Assembly (NCBI RefSeq): GCF_003337355.1 | Contig: NZ_QPJW01000005.1 | Span: 124,001-188,000 of the forward strand | Length of the DNA: 64,000 bases | Reading direction: 5' to 3' | Source of the DNA: Fontibacillus phaseoli | GTDB lineage: Bacteria > Bacillota > Bacilli > Paenibacillales > Paenibacillaceae | In this document: piece after piece, positions 18,017 to 27,756 of the stretch | Numbering within the stretch: the stretch's first letter is position 1 | How the letters are laid out: every line of letters begins with the position of its first letter | The notes under the pieces: generated by a model | Seen by the model: only the letters and a program-made list of their open reading frames with translations | Databases searched by the model: none | What the model was told of the DNA's origin: nothing | Position numbers and translations under genes: made by a program

Positions 18017-18121
18017 ACCTCCTATTAATAAAAAAGTCGTATATATTATATACGTACAAACTTAGAAAAAGTTTAAAAAAAGATTATGAACTGAGGATGA
18101 ATTTAATATTTAAGCAAAAAA

Positions 18122-18150
18122 AATAAAACGGGCACTAGGCCCGTTTTATT
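18122..18150. terminator. Terminator of the S-layer gene
   Basis: Perfect 12-base stem AATAAAACGGGC (18122-18133) / GCCCGTTTTATT (18139-18150) with an ACTAG loop, 14 bases after the S-layer stop codon. It is strong and symmetric. Confidence 0.9.
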
Positions 18151-18163
18151 ACACAAAATTAAA

Positions 18164-21100
18164 TTAGTTCTTGTAGTATCTCGAAAGACTGTCACCCTTA
18201 AGACCGTTTCCAGCTCCGTCGACAATGTATTTATTTGTTTCATTGTCGCCCTTCACTTTCAGGTAGAAGGAAGCATTTGCACCAAGGTTAGGAACCGTTT
18301 GGCCATCCTTCGTAAACTCTACACGGAAGGTAACAGTTTTTCCAGTGCCGAAGTTAGCAGTAGTTACTTTACCTTTATAAGTGACGTTGTTGGATACAGC
18401 TTCGATCTCAAGATTTCTGTTTACAAGATCAACTTGGTCAGTTAAACCAACATTATACACGCTAGTATTGAATTTAACATTTTCAGTCACATCAAAGCTG
18501 ATATCATATGTTGCAGTAGTTGCCGTTACATTTACCAATCTGAGACTATCATCTTTCAATTCAGGCTTGATTTCATCAACAATAGTCAGATTCTTATTCT
18601 CTTCAAGCTTCACACCATGCTCATTTTGAGTATAGATGTTAGATTGGGCAACAGTCGACAGTTTAATTGGTGTACCATCCGCATTCTTCAAATCGGATGG
18701 AAGTCTAGTGCTGTCAGTGTCGTTCAATTTAAGCGTAACCGATTTGCCATCCGAAGCAAGTGTATAGGAGTATGCAGTTTGGTTACCAATCAAGAAATCA
18801 GTTTCAGACAGGTTGTTGATTTTGGAATCAAATTCAACTTTGATTTCGGTTGTGCTGATAGCTTTAACACTGTCTGTCTTAATACCAATGTATTGACTGT
18901 CGCTGAAGGACTTCGTCAACTCATAACGGCCATTTTGTTTCAAGAATTCGCCTTCCGAGTTTGCAATGTAGCTAGCTTGGATGGAATAATTCTTGATGTC
19001 AGTTTGGTTAATATTGTTGAGCAATTTAGTTTTAATGCGAACAGACTTCGATGTCAAAATATCAACATCATTATTTTCATCAGTCAATTGACCAACGGAT
19101 GTAGTGCCATTCAACAAATAATATTTAGCAGCTACAGTAGCAGAACCTTCACCGCTTGTTGCAACATCTTTGTTGAATTCTACATAAACATATTTGTAGC
19201 CTGGTTCAGCATCACCATACCATACACGGTCGATTTCGCCTTTAGCAGCTTTGGATACATCCAAATCAAGTGTTACTGGAAGCATAACGTTCCCGATGCT
19301 AGCAGTATCCTTGATACCGGAAATAGTAAGAGTATACTTCTCCGTTTTCAATTCACTACCGAGATCTACCAGAATAACACGTTTGTTGTTACCATCAAAG
19401 CCAGGAGTAATCGTTGGGTTCCCCTTCGAATTCAAACCGGCAACAGTAGCAACCGTGCCATCCGATTTTTTCACAACATAGTTAGCTTTATCTTTAGCGG
19501 AAGCATCATCAAGATCTTCGCTAAATCTAACTTTAGCTACATAGTGACCATCAGAGTTCAATTTCAACTCAAGATCCGATACAGTTGGGCGAACAGTGTC
19601 AAGTTTAGGAGTTACCTTAACTTCTCTGTCGGCTTTGTTATCACTGTAATCAGTAACACCCTTCAGAGTAATTGTATTCTCCGAGTAGTTGATTGGATTA
19701 TTGAAGAACAATCTTACTTTGTTATCTTCAATAACAACACGGGAAGCTTTGTTGCTGCTTGTATTTGCAGAAGCTTCTGCTACAGCTTTAATCGTTTCAT
19801 TGAACTCTACAATAACTTCTTTCAAGTCTTTCGTAGTAGCCGAAACAACTTCAGGAGCAACCGTATCTTCAGTTACAGTGAAAGTGTTGGATACAGCAGC
19901 CACACCCAAACCTGCAAAATCCTTAACATTTTCAACGGATACGGTGTGTTCACCAGTTGTCAATGCAGTTTGAACGATTACTGTGTCAGGATAAGAGAAC
20001 TTAATGCTAGCACCGATGGCTTTACCATCGATTTTGTAGCTACTGGAAGTCATTGCAGCACCTGGGTTAACAGGCTCGCTGAACTTGATCTTGAACGCCT
20101 TAGTTCCAAGACCTGTTACTTCTTTAACAGTTGGAGCTGCAACGTCGAGTGGAGTAAACTTCACTTTTTGGCTGAAAGTTTTCGTTCCATCTTCGTTTTT
20201 AATGTTCTTAATTTCCAGTTCGATTTCCTTTTGGTTAACAAGGCTGGACGATTTCTCGTCAACCAACAGTGTTACGGATTTCTTATCGCTGGAAACCGTT
20301 GCGCTATGGAAAGATCTGTCTTTGATGATGTAGTTATCTTCATCACCAGCAGTTTCCGCATCAACAGAGCCATCAAAAGTAACTACGATTTGTTTCAGCG
20401 CTTCGGATTTAACACTCTCTACTTTTTGAGCCACTGTAGTAACATAAGTCACTTTGTGAGTGTACTCTTTGTCCTTGTAAGTGAATTTCACTTCAGTTTC
20501 TTTGTTAGCTTCGAGAGCTTTTTCCAAAGGAACTTTTACAACTTCATTGTCGGACATTGTGAATTCAACATTCTTAGGATCCACTACTTTGTAGGATTTA
20601 ACAGTAGGAACTTGGTTAGCTTCGTAGATCGCATAAGCAGCAACAACTGCTTGGGAGCGAGTAGCGTTAGCTTGGTAGTTCACACCTTCAGAGATGTAAC
20701 CAGCTTTAACCGCTGCTGCTACATAACCTTTAGCCCAGTCGCTAGCAGTGTTGTTAGCGTCAGTTGGAACTTCAAGTTTCAAAGCAGTTACCAGAACTTT
20801 TGCAAGTTCTTGTACAGTTACGTTGCCAGTAGGGTCGAACAATTTTTTAACTGGATCTTTACCATTGAGGATACCAGCTTGTGTAGCCGATTCAATGAAA
20901 GGAGCTGCCCAGTGATTAACTGTGTAGTTCTTGTCTTTGTAAGATGCTACGCCATTTACCGGTTCCAAACCGATGGATTTAACAATAATTTTTGCAAGCT
21001 CAGCACGTGTCAGAGCTTTCTCCAGATGGGATTGACCGTCTGGGTAGCCTGTAAAGATGCCCGCTTCTTTCAAAGCATTAAATTGTTGTTCGTCTGTCAA

Positions 21101-21184
21101 TTTAGCATCTGCACCGAATGCCACGGAAGCAAACATAGAGAATGCCATTGCTGTAGACAAAGCTACGGATAAAATTTTCTTCAT
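18164..21184 (-). CDS. Probable main S-layer protein (N-terminal SLH domains)
   Basis: 1006 residues from the ATG at 21184. I chose this start because AAGGAGG precedes it and a classic signal peptide (MKKILSVALSTAMAFSMFAS, cut after FGA) begins there; the open frame continues 28 codons upstream. Three SLH domains occupy about residues 25-195 (FTGYPDGQSHLEKALTRAEL, HWAAPFIESATQAGILNGK, WAKGYVAAAVKAGYI). The rest is a chain of beta-sandwich domains with ItxxFdxxV-like strands (IVVTFDGSVD, FKIKFSEPVN, VIVEFNETI). It is rich in Lys, Asp, Thr and Val, has no Cys, and favours A/T-ending codons as highly expressed genes do. A sigma-A promoter with a leader of about 200 bases and a strong terminator fit heavy expression. 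Confidence 0.88.
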   Translation of the reverse strand: MKKILSVALSTAMAFSMFASVAFGADAKLTDEQQFNALKEAGIFTGYPDGQSHLEKALTRAELAKIIVKSIGLEPVNGVASYKDKNYTVNHWAAPFIESATQAGILNGKDPVKKLFDPTGNVTVQELAKVLVTALKLEVPTDANNTASDWAKGYVAAAVKAGYISEGVNYQANATRSQAVVAAYAIYEANQVPTVKSYKVVDPKNVEFTMSDNEVVKVPLEKALEANKETEVKFTYKDKEYTHKVTYVTTVAQKVESVKSEALKQIVVTFDGSVDAETAGDEDNYIIKDRSFHSATVSSDKKSVTLLVDEKSSSLVNQKEIELEIKNIKNEDGTKTFSQKVKFTPLDVAAPTVKEVTGLGTKAFKIKFSEPVNPGAAMTSSSYKIDGKAIGASIKFSYPDTVIVQTALTTGEHTVSVENVKDFAGLGVAAVSNTFTVTEDTVAPEVVSATTKDLKEVIVEFNETIKAVAEASANTSSNKASRVVIEDNKVRLFFNNPINYSENTITLKGVTDYSDNKADREVKVTPKLDTVRPTVSDLELKLNSDGHYVAKVRFSEDLDDASAKDKANYVVKKSDGTVATVAGLNSKGNPTITPGFDGNNKRVILVDLGSELKTEKYTLTISGIKDTASIGNVMLPVTLDLDVSKAAKGEIDRVWYGDAEPGYKYVYVEFNKDVATSGEGSATVAAKYYLLNGTTSVGQLTDENNDVDILTSKSVRIKTKLLNNINQTDIKNYSIQASYIANSEGEFLKQNGRYELTKSFSDSQYIGIKTDSVKAISTTEIKVEFDSKINNLSETDFLIGNQTAYSYTLASDGKSVTLKLNDTDSTRLPSDLKNADGTPIKLSTVAQSNIYTQNEHGVKLEENKNLTIVDEIKPELKDDSLRLVNVTATTATYDISFDVTENVKFNTSVYNVGLTDQVDLVNRNLEIEAVSNNVTYKGKVTTANFGTGKTVTFRVEFTKDGQTVPNLGANASFYLKVKGDNETNKYIVDGAGNGLKGDSLSRYYKN

Positions 21185-21392
21185 AACCTTTTTTTCTCCT
21201 CCTTGATTAACTATCGCATGAGAATTTTCTTTAAATGAATAGCTCGTGTTACTCATTAGCCATTGCACCCCCTTTCCAGAGCCTGAGCAGGTTTCCTATA
21301 AATTAGGTCTGCGACGGGAGCCGCAGAAACTTGTAAACAATACCATGAAAATAGAATGTAGAAATAGACTAGTTTCCTAATCCTACCTAAAC

Positions 21393-21421
21393 ATTATACA
21401 ATGAGTCCCAAATGCCGTAAA
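21393..21421 (-). promoter_or_regulatory. Predicted sigma-A promoter of the S-layer gene
   Basis: Minus strand: -35 TTTACG (21421-21416), 17-base spacer, perfect -10 TATAAT (21398-21393). Transcription would start near 21386, about 200 bases before the ATG. Confidence 0.6.
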
Positions 21422-21711
21422 GCTAAATTTTCTAATAGATAGACAAGTTTCCCCATGAGGAACATGTTGGAATGTCTAAATTGGTCATCATTGTTAATGC
21501 TCTACATCTTAAACGCACGAGTTTCAAAAAAGTTGCGGACTTTCGAAAAAAAATTGCAAGATTGTTACCTTTGCTAAGGTTAGCCACTTCTACAACATTT
21601 TTACTCCAATGCCGCCTAACGGAAATTAGTATAACATCCTTAAAATTTACAGTCACTAAGCAACTTTTTCCATTATCAATACCCATAATTTATGTAACTC
21701 AAACGAAAATA

Positions 21712-21732
21712 AGACGTCCAAATTGGACGTCT
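21712..21732 (-). terminator. Terminator after the coiled-coil gene
   Basis: AGACGTCC / GGACGTCT stem (21712-21719, 21725-21732), extended by A-T pairs on both sides, 33 bases after the stop at 21765. On the minus strand it is followed by TTATTTT. Confidence 0.75.
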
Positions 21733-21764
21733 ATTTTAATTAATATGAGGAAAGGGCTTCCTTT

Positions 21765-22106
21765 TTATCTGACTCTCATGGCCAGTTGGATAATCCGGTT
21801 ACGCATTTGCGGGTCCGTATTCAGCTTAGCATACATATCGTCAATAGCTTGCTTATTATCCTTGTAAATTTTTTCGTGTGTCATCGTGATATGAGACCAC
21901 TCGATCAATTCATTCTCCGCAGTACGCAAATCATTAAACGCATCGTGGAAGCCTGTCTCGAGGACCAACCCCTCCATAACCTCCTGAGTAACTTCCTGCA
22001 ACTTTGCAGTCTCCTCAATTTTCTTCTCCAATGCTCTGGATCTATCCTCAAACTTTCTCTTTGCTTTCGAGTAACCCAACTGCGGTTTAGCCATAATCGG
22101 TTTCAT
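21765..22106 (-). CDS. Small coiled-coil protein of unknown function
   Basis: 113 residues, highly charged, no signal peptide or membrane segment. The start MKPIMAKPQLGYSKAKRKFE is followed by a long helical region (LEKKIEETAKLQEVTQEVMEG, about 25-55). Near the end, MRNRIIQLAMRVR is also helical. The open frame begins at a TTG eight codons earlier; I prefer the ATG at 22106, which has AAAGGGTG upstream. It stands alone between the S-layer gene and the 1316-residue SLH gene, with its own terminator. I recognise no family. Confidence 0.7.
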   Translation of the reverse strand: MKPIMAKPQLGYSKAKRKFEDRSRALEKKIEETAKLQEVTQEVMEGLVLETGFHDAFNDLRTAENELIEWSHITMTHEKIYKDNKQAIDDMYAKLNTDPQMRNRIIQLAMRVR

Positions 22107-22191
22107 CTGTATAATTTCACCCTTTTGCAAAAATATCTACTACATCTGCTATTGTACCGTACTCTCCAACAAATTACAAAATGATGTAACT

Positions 22192-22234
22192 GGAAAAAAG
22201 AAACCTGCCTATGCATCTCTCCCATAGACAGGTT
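22192..22234 (-). terminator. Terminator of the 1316-residue SLH gene
   Basis: AACCTGCCTATG (22202-22213) / CATAGACAGGTT (22223-22234), twelve positions with one mismatch, then a T-rich run on the minus strand. It lies 15 bases after the stop codon. Confidence 0.85.
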
Positions 22235-22248
22235 CGCAATTCATCTGT

Positions 22249-25200
22249 TTAGCTCAAATTTTTCGGGAAAATACTAGTGCTTTTCTTAAGAAGCTCGACA
22301 GCAATTTTTCCGGCCTCAGCCCGTGTCATGCTGTTCTTAGGATTAAAGTTGATGGAGGCCTTTTTGCTACCCGCCGTAGTTACGCTTTGTCCATCCATAA
22401 TCTTTGCTTTGTAGACCGCTTGAACAGCCGGCCGTGCATAACGGTCAATTTTGCCTGAATCCAGGAACTGTTTAGCCAGTGCCGAGTTCAGCTTGTCATC
22501 GTTAGTCGGGAGCTTGAGCTTGAGTGCACGAGCCACCATCATAGCCGCTTGTTCCCTTGATACAGGCTCTTCGACCCCAAAGTATCCTTCTGAGATGCCT
22601 GTAATAATGCCGGCTCTTGAAGCTGTTTCAATATACTTGAATTCCCAAGTATCCGTTTTTGCGCCAGGTACAACGTCAAAATAAGTTTGAACCTTGTTAT
22701 CGTAGTTCAAAGGAATATTCAAACCTTTAACGAGCAGAGTGGCGAACTCGCCCCGGGTGGTTAAATCATCCGCCCCGAATGCATTGGGTTGTACACTCGA
22801 CATGATGCCTTTCGAGTACAATGCGTTCAGAATGTTTCGGCCCCAAGGATGGTTTGTGATGTCACTGAAGCCACGGCTTTGTTTCATTACCATATAATAG
22901 CCGAAGTCGTCGAACGGAACAGAGATGGTGTTATTCTTGGTATCTACCGAACCGCCAAGGTTTTCCCATTCCGAATTCTCGTTAAACCGGAATACGGTTA
23001 CCGTTGTGCCAGCGTCATCCACTACATTCTTGTTATATTGAAGCTTTAAGGTGCCCCGCTGCGAAGGAATCAGCTTTCTCTCGGGCTCCCTGATCATTAC
23101 GTCCCTGAAATTTTGCGAATCCGAATACTGCGGAAGAATTGAATACGGTGGAAGCCCATTTGTTGCCGGTTTATACATGTCCCCGCTTCCATTCTCGCCA
23201 ATACCGCCATGGATCCAGTAAACATTGGATACTCGTGTGAAGTTGCTATTCTTCGCCGTCGAGTTAAAAAATTCAACCAGATCTTCTGGCAAAGTAAGCG
23301 TAGCTAGGCCGTTTGGTGTTCTTTCATCTTTATCAATATTGAAAATATTTCCATAGTCATTCCGACGCTCCAAAATACCATTTTTAGGATCAGCAATCCC
23401 GAACAGCAACTTATTATTCGGATAGAATTTCGTTACCGAACCTTCAGATACATTTGCCGTCTTCAAAACCGTACCTTTAGGGAAGGAAAGCTCCAACGCC
23501 TTATTAAATGCACTATACTTGTTAGCTGTCTTCTCAGTCATGTACTGAGAGTCAACGGCAATGGCGCTTGTATAGTAGACCTCGATCGTCTCGTTCAGTG
23601 TCTCTTCGCCGCGAACGATCTGAATCTTAATTTTATTAGCTTTATCCGGTTTCAGTCCAACGTAATCGTAAATGAAACGTGCCGGTGCGCTTCCAGGCAA
23701 ATCCGTACGCTTGATGGCCTCCTCTTTACCGATAAGAACTTGAGTTGCGCCTTCTGCCTCAATGTCAAAGCGCACAAAATTCTTGTTCACGATAATTTGA
23801 TCGCCTACAGTCGCCACTGGAGACAAGATCCGATAAGGTGCCAGTACACGCGTAATTTCAAGTCTTTGTGAAGTACGTGCGCCTGTTGAGTTGATCAATT
23901 CCAGATTGTACACCTGGCTTCCCAACGTGTCGAAAGGAATATTCTTGATACGAAGTACGAACTTACCGTTATATACGGCCAAATCATATTGCAACGTTGC
24001 TTGTCCGCGGGTTATGGAACCGGTAACGATTTTTGTTTTATCCATCGCCGTATCGGTCAAAAGAGTTTCCAGGTTTTCGCCCGACGGAGCGTCCTTTTGC
24101 GAAGAAAAGATGCTATCGGTGCCGCGCATCAAATTGATAATTTTAGCTCCGGAGCCTTGAATAATCAAGTCATACTTCTGGGCACTGGTCTCATATTTAT
24201 CGCCGGAAAACTTGAATTCAGGAGAACCGGCCAAGATATTCATCAAATCGGTATTAGCCCCGGTAGTATCCACCAGACTCAAATCGTTAAACGTTACGGA
24301 AGGATCAAAAATCTTCGGACGGAATACCGTTATGTTGGAAACATTCGTATCTTGAATATACAATCTCAATTCTTTAATAACTGTTCTGGAGTTTCCTTTG
24401 CCGTCCATCGATACGCCGGTGAACTTTATCCGGTTTTCACCATAATAAAGCGGGCCAGCAATATCGATTGGAAGGTCAAATGAAAAATTTGCAGAGTCTG
24501 TCGTTGGACTAAACGTGATTGGAGGAGTCAACTTATCATTGGAAATCCCGTTCACAAAAAACTGAGGACTAGACAGGTTTTCAAAATCACGGTATTCCCC
24601 TGTAATGTTTACCTTTAGCTGATTCGAATCACTGGAATCTTTCGTAATAACCTGACCGTCATAAAGTCCTTCAACATAAATATAGTTCTTTGTCGAGTAG
24701 GAAATGGTAGCTGTTTTGGATGCTGCAGAATTTCTTATCGAAAACTTCACTTGCTGTTTACCGCTCGAGAAACCGCTCACCTCATAAACATACTGATTTC
24801 CGGAACCACTGACATAAGTTAAAGTTGGGCCGGTGCTTCCTTTCGGCATGTAAACTGCGCTCAAGTCGCCAGATGCAAAGTTCTGGTCCGCAGCGACCAA
24901 AATATAAAATTTATCCTTATCCGCCTCGGTTCCATCCAGGTTAGGCAACGTGTTGATATCTGTTGGAGGCGTGGAATTATCTTTCATGTACTTCAGATGC
25001 GTAATCGTAGCTTCGCCAGGCAAATATTTAAAGTTAATGTTCGCAAATGTCGAGTACACATTGTCATATTGAAGACTCAAATTAAACTTCTGATCTCCGT
25101 TTGAGAAGGTAATCGGAACTTCGAGGTCAACCAGTCTATAGGCTCTTGTCGTTCCATCCGGCGCTAACACTTCGGATTCTTTAGTTACTGTAAAGGTAGT

Positions 25201-26199
25201 CACCGGAGCAGACCCGCCATTAATATCCGTAAGAGTCACGGCGCCCTTACTGCCAAACGAATTGCCTGTATCGTTTAGCAATACCGAAAACTTGATCGTC
25301 CCCGTGGATGTAACCGGTGGCGTTTTACTGTCCGTTACTGTGGCAACTTTGTTATTCACATCATAATTTTTCGAATCATAATTCAAGATGATGGAATCGA
25401 ACGGTTTCGTTTTATCAAAGTAATAAACCGCCCGTTCAATCGCTACCGAATCGGCGCCACTTTTAATTGTAATTACAATTTTATTCGAACCCGGGCTCAA
25501 ATTAAGCGCTGGGGAGAAGAACTTACCTGTTTGCGTAAGTGTAGTTACGAGACCCGTGCCGCCATTCACGCTAACGGTTACTTCCGTGGCGTTCTTTACT
25601 TCACCGGAAATCGATACATTATCTTTATCCGAAACCACCTCGGCGCCTTCGTTCAAATAAATTGTACCGTAGCTGGAACCCAACAATTTCAAATCTTGCA
25701 CATAAGGCACCTGGTCAAAAAGAATATAGAAGGTGTCCTCGCGGGTGATCCCGTTTTGGGACCCTGATAACGTAATTTTGTTGAACCCAGGGAACAAGGA
25801 CAGGTTAGTTACCTTAAACTTTTGCGAATAATCCGTAGAAGTGGTATCTCTGGAAATGCTTCCGTTTTTAAACTGCGAACTATCTGTCTCCCAATTCTTC
25901 GTTAATGAATTATAAGTAAGACGTTCAACTTTTACCTTCAGCGTTTCCTCAGTTACATGTGAATAAGTACCTGTAATATCAACTGCGGCCTTTGTTGTCA
26001 AGTACAGACGCTCCCGTTTAATTTGGTCAGGACCATCTGTAAGCGTCAAAAGGGACGTATTTCTCAGAGTCGCGTCATCCGGAATAAAGTAGTTGGCAGC
26101 CGTAGCTGCACTTGCCTTTTGAACTATGCCCGGCGGAAATAACGTAATGATCAATGCTGTCAGCACGAACCATAAGAAAGGCTTTTTGAAGCGTTGCAT
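22249..26199 (-). CDS. Very large SLH-anchored surface protein
   Basis: 1316 residues from the ATG at 26199, chosen because AAAGGAGAG precedes it and it opens a good signal peptide (FLWFVLTALIITLFPPG, cut near KASA); the open frame continues 30 codons upstream. Most of the protein is beta-rich with repeated Ig-like pieces (VSVNGGTGLVTTLTQTGKFF, LNLSPGSNKIVITIKSG, PGFNKITLSGS). Three SLH domains end it (about 1120-1310: WGRNILNALYSKGIMS, YIETASRAGIITGIS, MTRAEAGKIAVELLK). It belongs to the surface-protein group next to the wall-polymer genes. No catalytic motif seen; likely structural or adhesive. Confidence 0.83.
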   Translation of the reverse strand: MQRFKKPFLWFVLTALIITLFPPGIVQKASAATAANYFIPDDATLRNTSLLTLTDGPDQIKRERLYLTTKAAVDITGTYSHVTEETLKVKVERLTYNSLTKNWETDSSQFKNGSISRDTTSTDYSQKFKVTNLSLFPGFNKITLSGSQNGITREDTFYILFDQVPYVQDLKLLGSSYGTIYLNEGAEVVSDKDNVSISGEVKNATEVTVSVNGGTGLVTTLTQTGKFFSPALNLSPGSNKIVITIKSGADSVAIERAVYYFDKTKPFDSIILNYDSKNYDVNNKVATVTDSKTPPVTSTGTIKFSVLLNDTGNSFGSKGAVTLTDINGGSAPVTTFTVTKESEVLAPDGTTRAYRLVDLEVPITFSNGDQKFNLSLQYDNVYSTFANINFKYLPGEATITHLKYMKDNSTPPTDINTLPNLDGTEADKDKFYILVAADQNFASGDLSAVYMPKGSTGPTLTYVSGSGNQYVYEVSGFSSGKQQVKFSIRNSAASKTATISYSTKNYIYVEGLYDGQVITKDSSDSNQLKVNITGEYRDFENLSSPQFFVNGISNDKLTPPITFSPTTDSANFSFDLPIDIAGPLYYGENRIKFTGVSMDGKGNSRTVIKELRLYIQDTNVSNITVFRPKIFDPSVTFNDLSLVDTTGANTDLMNILAGSPEFKFSGDKYETSAQKYDLIIQGSGAKIINLMRGTDSIFSSQKDAPSGENLETLLTDTAMDKTKIVTGSITRGQATLQYDLAVYNGKFVLRIKNIPFDTLGSQVYNLELINSTGARTSQRLEITRVLAPYRILSPVATVGDQIIVNKNFVRFDIEAEGATQVLIGKEEAIKRTDLPGSAPARFIYDYVGLKPDKANKIKIQIVRGEETLNETIEVYYTSAIAVDSQYMTEKTANKYSAFNKALELSFPKGTVLKTANVSEGSVTKFYPNNKLLFGIADPKNGILERRNDYGNIFNIDKDERTPNGLATLTLPEDLVEFFNSTAKNSNFTRVSNVYWIHGGIGENGSGDMYKPATNGLPPYSILPQYSDSQNFRDVMIREPERKLIPSQRGTLKLQYNKNVVDDAGTTVTVFRFNENSEWENLGGSVDTKNNTISVPFDDFGYYMVMKQSRGFSDITNHPWGRNILNALYSKGIMSSVQPNAFGADDLTTRGEFATLLVKGLNIPLNYDNKVQTYFDVVPGAKTDTWEFKYIETASRAGIITGISEGYFGVEEPVSREQAAMMVARALKLKLPTNDDKLNSALAKQFLDSGKIDRYARPAVQAVYKAKIMDGQSVTTAGSKKASINFNPKNSMTRAEAGKIAVELLKKSTSIFPKNLS

Positions 26200-26345
26200 G
26201 CTTATCTCTCCTTTATTAATATGTCGTGATTCCCGCTTGTAGTTTGTCGGAAACCGTCCAAAAAGTCGTATAGTGTTGTTATCGGACAACGGAAGGGATT
26301 ATTTTAGAAAAAAGATAAATTATGATCAAGTAAATTTGGGCGATT

Positions 26346-26380
26346 TTAAAAAAAAGCCTCGCTGGTTTTTCCAGGAGGCT
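26346..26380 (-). terminator. Terminator of the wall-polymer operon
   Basis: AGCCTC-CTGG (from 26355) / CCAG-GAGGCT (to 26380) stem with a T-rich loop, then at least eight T on the minus strand. Stem and T-run are clear. Confidence 0.85.
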
Positions 26381-26435
26381 GATATATCAATATTTATTCG
26401 CAAGTAAAGAAAATAAGTTTTTAAAGGTATAACGA

Positions 26436-26470
26436 AACCCCCGTTACTCAGAATGAGCTCGACGGGGGTT
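26436..26470. repeat. GC-rich hairpin downstream of the wecA-like gene
   Basis: AACCCCCGT (26436-26444) / ACGGGGGTT (26462-26470) with a 17-base loop, about 50 bases after the stop. On the minus strand it is followed only by TTTCGTT, so it is probably a weak terminator or a 3'-end stabiliser ahead of the stronger terminator. Confidence 0.6.
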
Positions 26471-26522
26471 GTCCAATTAAATGATTGAATATGTTTATGA
26501 TTGCCCAAACGCAGGTATGCCG

Positions 26523-27644
26523 CTACTTGGAGCCGCGCTCGGTGCCGGCCTTCATGCGGAGGCGGGCGAAGAAATCGAGCAGCGGGCGCTTCGTTTTGCC
26601 GATCAGGCCGATGACCTCGGCGCCGATTTGCAGGAAGAACACCATGACGCAGATGACGACGAAGGTGACCCAGTTGGCGTTGTACATGGCCGCAGACGAT
26701 TGGATGACAGCCAATACGCCAAAGAAGGCGGCGATGCCGTAAATGATCAGCACGGTTTGGCGATGGCTGAAGCCCAGCTCACGCAAGCAGTGATGCAAGT
26801 GGCCTTTATCCGGCGAGAAAATCGGTTTCTTCTGCATCCAGCGGCGCACAATGGCGAACAGCGTGTCCGAGAGCGGTACGCCGATCAGAATCAGCGGTGT
26901 TAGGAACGACACGATCGCGACCTGTTTGAAACCAAGCAAGGACAGCAGGGCCAGGCTAAAGCCAAGGAACAGAGCCCCGGAGTCGCCCATGAATATTTTG
27001 GCCGGATGGAAATTAAAATACAGGAATCCGATGATGCTGCCAAGCAGCAACAGACAGAGCAGTGCAACCACGACATTACCCATCAAGAAAGCCATGACGG
27101 CGATCGTGCCGATCGCAATCGCGGAAACCCCGGCAGCCAGTCCGTCCAGGCCGTCGATCAAATTAATCGCGTTCGTGACGCCGACAATCCAGAGAATCGT
27201 GAATGGAATGGCAATCCAGCTTTCAACCGATGCATACGTATGAAAAGGAATATTAGCAAATTCAAGACGGATATCAAATCCGAATACGACAACGGAAGCC
27301 GTCGCGATTTGTACGAGAAATTTCAGCTTAGCCGGCAAATCGAATCGGTCATCGAACGCGCCAAGCAATATAGTCATTGTTCCCCCGACGAGGAAGGCTT
27401 TGATGAAGTTTACTTCACGTACCGAAAAACTTTCCGGAAGAAACGGTAGAACCAGGAAGAACGTAATCACAAAAGATAAAAAAATCGCTAATCCACCGAG
27501 TCTCGGCATTATTTTTGTATGCACCTTGCGGGCATTGGGCACATCCACCGCGCCGACCTTGAAAGCAAATTTCTTAACAAGCGGCGTCAATCCTAGTGCC
27601 AGCGCCAACGAGACGATAAACCCGATGGTATAAATCATCCACAT
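26523..27644 (-). CDS. Undecaprenyl-phosphate N-acetylhexosamine-1-phosphate transferase, WecA/TagO type (MraY family)
   Basis: Starts secondary wall-polymer synthesis by moving a sugar phosphate from UDP-GlcNAc (or similar) to undecaprenyl phosphate at the inner membrane. About 373 residues with roughly ten membrane helices. MraY-family signatures: PNARKVHTKIMPRLGG, GAFDDRFDLP, NAINLIDGLDGLAAG, FNFHPAKIFMGDSGALFLG and the HLHHCL motif. The frame opens six codons earlier at an ATG that overlaps the GGGGG ribosome-binding site, so I prefer the ATG at 27644. With tagA, csaB and the polytopic protein upstream it forms a likely wall-polymer operon. The C-terminus is charged. Confidence 0.9.
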   Translation of the reverse strand: MWMIYTIGFIVSLALALGLTPLVKKFAFKVGAVDVPNARKVHTKIMPRLGGLAIFLSFVITFFLVLPFLPESFSVREVNFIKAFLVGGTMTILLGAFDDRFDLPAKLKFLVQIATASVVVFGFDIRLEFANIPFHTYASVESWIAIPFTILWIVGVTNAINLIDGLDGLAAGVSAIAIGTIAVMAFLMGNVVVALLCLLLLGSIIGFLYFNFHPAKIFMGDSGALFLGFSLALLSLLGFKQVAIVSFLTPLILIGVPLSDTLFAIVRRWMQKKPIFSPDKGHLHHCLRELGFSHRQTVLIIYGIAAFFGVLAVIQSSAAMYNANWVTFVVICVMVFFLQIGAEVIGLIGKTKRPLLDFFARLRMKAGTERGSK

Positions 27645-27756
27645 GTGTATTTCAACCCCCATTTATTCTGCCGGAATGAATTATACACCGATTCAGGAGA
27701 AACTCAAGCCCCCTATTTGAGCAATAATACGCAGTTTCGCGTAAAAATTCAACCAT

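Larger units (their letters stand above)
21185..21764. other. Long untranslated leader and promoter region of the S-layer gene
   Basis: 580 bases. It holds a promoter at 21393-21421 and an mRNA leader of about 200 bases, a layout common for S-layer genes. From 21430 to 21700 only AT-rich sequence with further possible promoters is seen. The open frame at 21432-21686 lacks a ribosome-binding site and family resemblance. The terminator of the upstream gene lies at 21712-21732. Confidence 0.55.
26200..26522. other. Intergenic region with two hairpins after the wecA-like gene
   Basis: 323 bases. It holds a terminator (26346-26380) and a second GC-rich hairpin (26436-26470), both downstream of the wecA/tagO-like gene. 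The rest (26200-26340) is the leader of the SLH gene. No credible coding frame. Confidence 0.55.

Noticed and set aside
18617..21172. 851-codon plus-strand open frame
   Set aside because: It lies antisense to the S-layer gene. Its composition (many Cys, Phe, Ser, Arg runs) is the mirror of the S-layer codons, and it has no start signal.
21432..21686. 84-codon minus-strand open frame upstream of the S-layer gene
   Set aside because: No ribosome-binding site, lies in AT-rich leader sequence and overlaps the promoter region.
26481..26903. Plus-strand open frame rich in Asp/Glu/Ala
   Set aside because: It is antisense to the wecA/tagO-like gene, whose MraY-family motifs are clear.
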